64,000 nt of DNA from Pseudomonadota bacterium (GTDB lineage: Bacteria; Pseudomonadota; Gammaproteobacteria; Burkholderiales; JAJZQI01), in NCBI GenBank assembly GCA_021851875.1, contig JAJZQI010000002.1, positions 175,169-239,168 on the forward strand. The letters are read 5' to 3'. Position 1 is the first letter of the stretch, and each line of letters starts with the position of its first letter. A program made the position numbers and the translations under genes. Positions 60,521 through 64,000 of the stretch are shown in pieces. Below the pieces are notes generated by a model. That model did not search any database, had not been told where the DNA came from, and saw nothing but the letters and a program-made list of their open reading frames with translations.

Positions 60521-61629
60521 GGGCGGTGTGCCGCCAGCGCCACCCGTTTTTCATACGCCTCGCGGGCAATCGCCACGTCTTGCAGAAAATAGGGCAGCTC
60601 CTCCAGCAGCAGCGCCTGCGGCCCATCCACCAGCGCGCAGGTCGGGTGCGGGTGAAAATCCACCAGAATCATGTTCGCTCCGGCAATCACCCCCTGCGCC
60701 ACCACATGCGAAATATCCATGATGCCGTCCGGCGAGGCCGCGCGCGTCCCCACGGAATGCGACGGGTCAATACACACCGGCATGTGCGTCAGACGCTTTA
60801 CCACCGGCACATGGGCAAAATCGACAAAATTGCGGTGCGGGTCGCCCATATTCGTCTTCATGCCGCGCAAACCGAAAATCACCTTATGGTTGCCCTCGCT
60901 GGCCAGGTATTCCGCCGCGTTAAGCGACTCGTCCAGCGTAATGCCGAAGCCGCGCTTGAGCAGCACGGGAAACTCCTGCTGCGCACCGACGATTTTAAGC
61001 AACTCGAAATTCTGCGTATTGCGCGTGCCGATTTGCACCATCACCCCGGTCGGGTTGCCCGTTTGCCGCAGCGCGTCGCGGATCTCGTCCAGATGACGGT
61101 CGTGCGTGATCTCCATGGCGATCACCTTGATGCCGTATTTGCCCGCCAGCTCAAACACCCAGGGCAGGCAATCCGCGCCATGCCCCTGGAACGAATACGG
61201 ATTGGTGCGCGGCTTGTAGGCCCCCATGCGGGTGCAGACCTCGCCGTTGTCGCGCAGCGCCTGCATCATCTGTTCCACGTGCTTGGGGTTATCCACCGCG
61301 CACAGGCCGGCAAAAATGTTCAGGTTATCCTGGCCGAAGCGCACGCCGTTGTACTCAAACCCGCTCGGCCGGTCATCGTCCTTGTGCCGCCCCAGCACGC
61401 GGTATTCCTCCGACACGCGCACCACCCGCTCCACCCCCGGCAGGCTGCGCATATCCTCCACCTCCAGCGCCGCGGTATTGCCGATCAGGTACACCTCGGT
61501 CAACGTCTGCTCCGCCCCCTCCTCGCGGTGAATGCGCGCGCTGATATTCGGCAAGGCCGCCAGGTGCGCCATCAGCTGATGGTACTCGGCACTGTCGGGA
61601 GAAATATTCGGAGTCAGAATCAGAATCAT
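60517..61629 (-). CDS. 3-deoxy-7-phosphoheptulonate synthase, class I-beta type
   Basis: A 370-residue enzyme that condenses phosphoenolpyruvate and erythrose-4-phosphate in the first step of the shikimate pathway. It has an N-terminal ferredoxin-like domain (about 1-70), as in I-beta (AroF/Thermotoga-type) enzymes. In the barrel, GAYKPRTNPYSFQGHG, IGTRNTQNFELLK, VLLKRGFGITLDE and CIDPSHSVGTR carry the Cys, Arg, Lys and His of the active site. It is the first gene of the operon with the HExxH membrane protein and Sel1 protein; the link to aromatic synthesis is not obvious. The integron integrase gene lies upstream. Confidence 0.9.
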   Translation of the reverse strand: MILILTPNISPDSAEYHQLMAHLAALPNISARIHREEGAEQTLTEVYLIGNTAALEVEDMRSLPGVERVVRVSEEYRVLGRHKDDDRPSGFEYNGVRFGQDNLNIFAGLCAVDNPKHVEQMMQALRDNGEVCTRMGAYKPRTNPYSFQGHGADCLPWVFELAGKYGIKVIAMEITHDRHLDEIRDALRQTGNPTGVMVQIGTRNTQNFELLKIVGAQQEFPVLLKRGFGITLDESLNAAEYLASEGNHKVIFGLRGMKTNMGDPHRNFVDFAHVPVVKRLTHMPVCIDPSHSVGTRAASPDGIMDISHVVAQGVIAGANMILVDFHPHPTCALVDGPQALLLEELPYFLQDVAIAREAYEKRVALAAHRP

Positions 61630-61677
61630 GGCCGGGCTCGCTCGGGAAGGGATAATCTGATTGTAGGGAGTGCGCCG

Positions 61678-62658
61678 TTAAACGTCCAGCGGACTCACCA
61701 CGCCACGCCCGCCGCGGTTCAGCACATGAGTGTAGATCATGGTGGTCTGTACATCCTTATGTCCCAGCAACTCCTGGACTGTCCGTATATCGTACCCAGA
61801 TTGAAGCAGATGCGTAGCAAATGAATGACGCAACACATGCGGCGTTACCGGTTTATGAATATCGGCCACCCTGGCCGCTTCTCTAACTGCCCTTTGCACA
61901 CTCGTTTCATTCACATGGTGCCGGCGCTCTTTGCCACTGCGCGGATCAATAGAGCGCAACGAAGACGGAAAAACATACTGCCACCCCCACGTTGTGGCCG
62001 CATTGGGATACTTGCGGGCCAGTGCATTAGGCAAATACACCTCGCCAAACCCCTCAAGCAAATCCTTTTCATGCAGGGCTTTCACTCGCTGCAGATGATT
62101 TTGCAGGGGGAGCATGAGATTTTCCGGCAATACCGTAATGCGATCCTTATTGCCCTTGCCTTCACGCACGACAATCTCGCGCCGCGTGAATTCCACGTCC
62201 TTCACCCGCAAGCGCAACCCCTCCATCAAACGCATCCCCGTACCGTACAGCAAACTGACGATCAGACCCGTGGTACCCGATGTTCCATTCAAAAGACGCC
62301 GTATCTCTGTCGCCGTAAGCACAACGGGCAAGCGCTTTGGAGTTTTGGCCGCAATCACTTCACCCAGCCAGGGAAGCTCAATCTCCAGCACCTCTCGATA
62401 CAAAAACAGCAAAGCCGATTTCGCCTGATTTTGCGTAGAAGCTGAAACATTTCGCTCCGCCGCAAGATAACTTAAAAACTGCGTCACCTCATCCGCCCCC
62501 ATGTCTTTTGGGTGACGTTTTTCATGGTAGAAAATATATCGCCTTACCCAATCGACATATGATTCCTCAGTCCGTATACTGTAATGACGCGTGCGTATTT
62601 CAGAGCGTAGTCGATCCAGAAGCTTGGGCGAATGCTGAGAATCCACTTTAAACTCCAT
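61678..62658 (-). CDS. intI: Integron integrase IntI
   Basis: A 326-residue tyrosine recombinase. The catalytic residues are Arg143, Lys171, His274, Arg277, His300 and Tyr309. The IntI-specific extra domain is present: [20 protein letters not shown] at about 212-231, the mark that separates integron integrases from XerC/D-type enzymes. The frame is complete and intact. It recombines attI with attC sites to capture or shuffle gene cassettes. It is divergent from the cassette array, as usual. I see no clear LexA (SOS) box of CTGT-N8-ACAG type in its upstream region. Confidence 0.95.
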   Translation of the reverse strand: MEFKVDSQHSPKLLDRLRSEIRTRHYSIRTEESYVDWVRRYIFYHEKRHPKDMGADEVTQFLSYLAAERNVSASTQNQAKSALLFLYREVLEIELPWLGEVIAAKTPKRLPVVLTATEIRRLLNGTSGTTGLIVSLLYGTGMRLMEGLRLRVKDVEFTRREIVVREGKGNKDRITVLPENLMLPLQNHLQRVKALHEKDLLEGFGEVYLPNALARKYPNAATTWGWQYVFPSSLRSIDPRSGKERRHHVNETSVQRAVREAARVADIHKPVTPHVLRHSFATHLLQSGYDIRTVQELLGHKDVQTTMIYTHVLNRGGRGVVSPLDV

Positions 62659-62740
62659 CCGTGTTTTTTTAGGTTGGGCTAAAATTCAGAGACACAAATA
62701 ACTTATTGTTATATATAGCACATGATTTTTAATTACCGAT

Positions 62741-62790
62741 TTAGGCGGCGCGACACCACTTTTCCAACGCCGCCTAATTTACGTTAGCAT
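62741..62790. other. attI recombination site with adjacent 10-bp hairpin
   Basis: The crossover is G^TTAGC at 62783/62784, the boundary of cassette 1. Just before it, TTAGGCGGCG (62741-62750) and CGCCGCCTAA (62768-62777) are perfect complements around a 17-nt loop. The hairpin ends 6 nt from the crossover. The intI-attI interval 62659-62783 should also hold the intI and cassette promoters. A TATATATAG box near 62710-62719 could be a -10 in either direction, but I cannot assign the promoters firmly. Confidence 0.7.
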
Positions 62791-62808
62791 TAATTGGAGT
62801 AATTTATT

Positions 62809-63171
62809 TTGAATGAAAATACAACTGGCGGCAGTGAGGCTTTTTGGGAGATTGCAGGTACAACAGTTAATGCTCTTCTTATAAGTGGCTTTGAAATTGT
62901 ACTTTCAGTTGCTGCCTTAATTTTGTTTACCGTTGCAACAATCCAGCTATATAGAAAATCAAATATCCGAGGTAGTAAACATATTCTAATTGCAATGATT
63001 GCACTTATTATCGGCTCACTACTGTATACCGCTTACTCATTCATTGCGGAAGATGATTCCATACAACTTATTGAAAATTATTTTGGTGTGTATACTTCAG
63101 CTTGCACAGTACTAGGTGCTTATGGTTACTGGCTTATATGCAAAACAGTGATTAATAATTCAAAGAGCTAA
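62809..63171 (+). CDS. Cassette 1: small three-helix membrane protein
   Basis: A 120-residue frame beginning with TTG at 62809, preceded by GGAG nine bases upstream. It has three likely membrane helices at about residues 18-48, 58-80 and 92-113; no family is recognised. The gene is AT-rich, unlike the rest of the window. It fills cassette 1, and the stop is 35 nt before its attC. The start is chosen because no in-frame ATG with a ribosome site is available. The role is unknown. Confidence 0.75.
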   Translation: MNENTTGGSEAFWEIAGTTVNALLISGFEIVLSVAALILFTVATIQLYRKSNIRGSKHILIAMIALIIGSLLYTAYSFIAEDDSIQLIENYFGVYTSACTVLGAYGYWLICKTVINNSKS

Positions 63172-63205
63172 TTCTGGTTTTAAGATGACGAATGTAACAA
63201 AAAAT

Positions 63206-63261
63206 GCTAACCCAGCATTCGAGAGGGACGCCTATCGGCGCCCCTCAATTTTACGTTAGCC
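63206..63261. other. attC site of cassette 1
   Basis: R'' GCTAAC at 63206-63211 and R' GTTAGC at 63255-63260, with inner arms AGAGGG and CCCCTC that fold around a short central stem (GCGCC-like). The site is about 55 bp, among the short attC types. A base before R'' (T) completes TGCTAAC, the complement of the cassette's own start GTTAGCA. Confidence 0.85.
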
Positions 63262-63420
63262 ACCTTCACACTTGTGCCCATGGTAGTTTGGGAGCCAAAA
63301 CCATTTTCCGCACTTGTGGCATTGTCGTTGCGGGTGGCAGGCATAGTTTCCTCGCGCTTCAGTTCGCACCCGCGTAGTGCGCTGCACTGTACTTCCCGTT
63401 GGCATCCGTTGTTTAGGCAT
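63256..63420 (-). CDS. Cassette 2: small zinc-finger-like protein on the antisense strand
   Basis: An ATG at 63420 opens a 54-residue frame that reads against the array and ends at TAA 63258-63256, whose bases are the TTA of the attC core at the cassette boundary. The C-terminal part CHPQRQCHKCGKWFWLP is followed by NYHGHKCEGG, giving a C-x2-C ... H-x-H-x-C pattern with Trp and Phe between, as in zinc-binding proteins. No strong ribosome site is visible. A competing plus-strand frame (63274-63501) lacks a ribosome site and protein-like pattern. A second minus frame (MDDKHRRC at 63440) has Cys residues also, so a frameshift is possible. Confidence 0.5.
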   Translation of the reverse strand: MPKQRMPTGSTVQRTTRVRTEARGNYACHPQRQCHKCGKWFWLPNYHGHKCEGG

Positions 63421-63452
63421 CGTCTGTGTTTGTCGTCCATAGTTATTCCCGT

Positions 63453-63515
63453 GGCTAACACTACGTTCAAGGCGCGACGCCGCGAAGCGGCGCGGCCTTA
63501 ACTTCATCGTTAGGC
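63453..63515. other. attC site of cassette 2
   Basis: R'' GGCTAAC at 63453-63459 and R' GTTAGGC at 63509-63515. The inner arms AAGGCGCG and CGCGGCCTT fold with a loop around CGCGAAGCGG. The R'' is complementary to the cassette's own beginning GTTAGCC at 63255-63261, and the R' right half belongs to cassette 3, as expected. Confidence 0.85.
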
Positions 63516-63519
63516 GCAA

Positions 63520-63813
63520 ATGAAACTCATCGGCTCAGCGATCAAATGGTTGTGGTGGCTTGGGGTGGGCTACATCCCTTTCGCACTCCACAGCTTAGAG
63601 CGAAGGTTCATGGATGGTATTGGCTGTCCGCCCGCTGGAGATTGCTACGTCCCCGGCTCTGAAATCCTCATGGACTTCGATATTTTGGTTATCGGTCTGT
63701 CTTTTTATCTTTGGCCGGTATGCGCATGGTTCCTTGGCGGGCGTTATGTATTTAATGGAATGCGTTCTCTGATGCATAAACGCCTAACCCCTCATTCAAG
63801 AGGGACGCGCTAA
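63520..63813 (+). CDS. Cassette 3: small membrane protein
   Basis: A 97-residue frame with ATG only 5 nt after the attC R' box, so no ribosome site is visible; this is common in cassettes. Two hydrophobic helices are predicted at about residues 6-24 (IKWLWWLGVGYIPFALHSL) and 51-75 (FDILVIGLSFYLWPVCAWFLGG). Between them lies a Cys-Pro-rich loop (CPPAGDCYVPG). The last 13 residues (MHKRLTPHSRGTR) are encoded by the attC itself, as in other cassette genes. No family is recognised. Confidence 0.7.
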   Translation: MKLIGSAIKWLWWLGVGYIPFALHSLERRFMDGIGCPPAGDCYVPGSEILMDFDILVIGLSFYLWPVCAWFLGGRYVFNGMRSLMHKRLTPHSRGTR

Positions 63814-63841
63814 AGCGCGCCCCTTAATTCAAACGTTCAAG
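63782..63841. other. attC site of cassette 3
   Basis: R'' GCCTAAC at 63782-63788 and R' GTTCAAG at 63835-63841. R'' is the complement of the cassette's own start GTTAGGC. The R' right half (TTCAAGC) belongs to cassette 4 and does not pair with R'', exactly as predicted for a neighbour. The inner arms AAGAGGG and CCCCTT and stem GCGCGC around TAAA resemble those of attC1. Confidence 0.85.
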
Positions 63842-63905
63842 CTGTATAAAAACCCCTTTTTAGATTTTTCGCAGGCCACGTTTCTCCCACTGCGGCGATT
63901 CCGCT

Positions 63906-63998
63906 TCACTCCCAAGATGGTTTTGTGATTCTCACTTCAGGAAATACAGTCGACTGACTGGGTCCGTAGACCGCATCACGGGCGTGATGCCCCTTATT
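63906..63998 (-). CDS. Cassette 4: possible partial reading frame on the antisense strand
   Basis: The part of cassette 4 in the window (63836-64000) has no good plus-strand gene. A minus-strand frame runs from the edge (about 63998) to TGA at 63906-63908 and encodes 30 residues ending FPEVRITKPSWE. It is short and could be chance; its start would lie beyond the window. If real, it is a second antisense cassette gene. Confidence 0.25.
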   Translation of the reverse strand, partial: NKGHHARDAVYGPSQSTVFPEVRITKPSWE

Positions 63999-64000
63999 GC

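Larger units (their letters stand above)
61678..64000. mobile_element. Chromosomal integron: intI, attI and cassette array (continues past the right edge)
   Basis: The element consists of intI, a 125-bp attI region and three complete cassettes: 62784-63255 (472 bp), 63256-63509 (254 bp) and 63510-63835 (326 bp). A fourth begins at 63836. Each cassette starts at the TT of a G^TT core and ends with its own attC. The first bases of each cassette are complementary to the R'' box of its own attC: TTAGCA with TGCTAAC, TTAGCC with GGCTAAC, TTAGGC with GCCTAAC. The low GC content of cassette 1 differs sharply from the host sequence. Confidence 0.9.

Noticed and set aside
62658..62783. Search for a LexA box (CTGT-N8-ACAG) before intI
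   Set aside because: No match was seen, so SOS control is not claimed.
63274..63501. Plus-strand 75-residue frame in cassette 2
   Set aside because: It begins with GTG without a ribosome site and shows Ser/Arg-rich, non-protein-like sequence; the antisense frame with a Cys/His motif is preferred, though not proven.

Overview
The window reads as a chromosomal segment of a Gram-negative betaproteobacterium, possibly Neisseriales or a relative. Clues are the Gcr-family membrane protein, the divergent pmbA/darP pair, TonB systems, an NtrC/sigma54-type nasA promoter and an integron integrase. Coding density is high. I recognised no rRNA, tRNA or CRISPR array.

Region 1 (1-10,906, minus strand) holds two phosphate-scavenging modules. 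Module A runs exbD, tonB, TonB-dependent receptor, exbB, secreted phosphoesterase and a cut-off PhoX-like gene. Module B runs tonB, TonB-dependent receptor and PhoD-type phosphatase. The first gene of each module is preceded by the same roughly 30-bp promoter architecture, so they look co-regulated, plausibly by phosphate starvation.

Region 2 (11,041-25,073) is nitrogen and one-carbon metabolism. It has assimilatory nitrate reductase nasA under a visible sigma54 promoter and an NtrC-like site, the cstA-ybdD pyruvate transporter pair, a PaiB-like protein, a PAS-GGDEF diguanylate cyclase, two small envelope proteins, and focA-fdsGBA for formate transport and NAD-dependent oxidation.

Region 3 (25,155-46,000) is mostly housekeeping: PhzF, pterin dehydratase, a GNAT, a K+ channel, pmbA and darP flanking a perfect 27-bp palindrome, a ClC channel, a 1404-residue multi-PAS hybrid kinase divergent from a receiver-phosphatase, slyD, bcp, rlmD, a VanZ-like protein, a PolB-type exonuclease, gcr and btuF.

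Region 4 (45,898-55,222) has the Anbu proteasome-like protease beside an ATP-grasp/alpha-E pair, a HepT-MntA toxin-antitoxin pair, an M48 protease, an AIM24-like protein, cysS and an HPt/HD-GYP phosphodiesterase.

Region 5 (55,330-61,629) has an APH/P-loop kinase fusion, a FIST plus hybrid kinase locus broken by several single-base frameshifts, and a tightly overlapping operon of DAHP synthase, a HExxH membrane protein and a Sel1 protein.

Region 6 (61,678-64,000) is a chromosomal integron. It has an intact intI reading leftward, an attI junction, three complete gene cassettes and the start of a fourth. Each cassette's own 5' end is complementary to the R'' box of its own attC, which defines the units precisely. 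Cassettes 1 and 3 encode small membrane proteins. Cassette 2 seems to encode a small zinc-finger-like protein antisense to the array.
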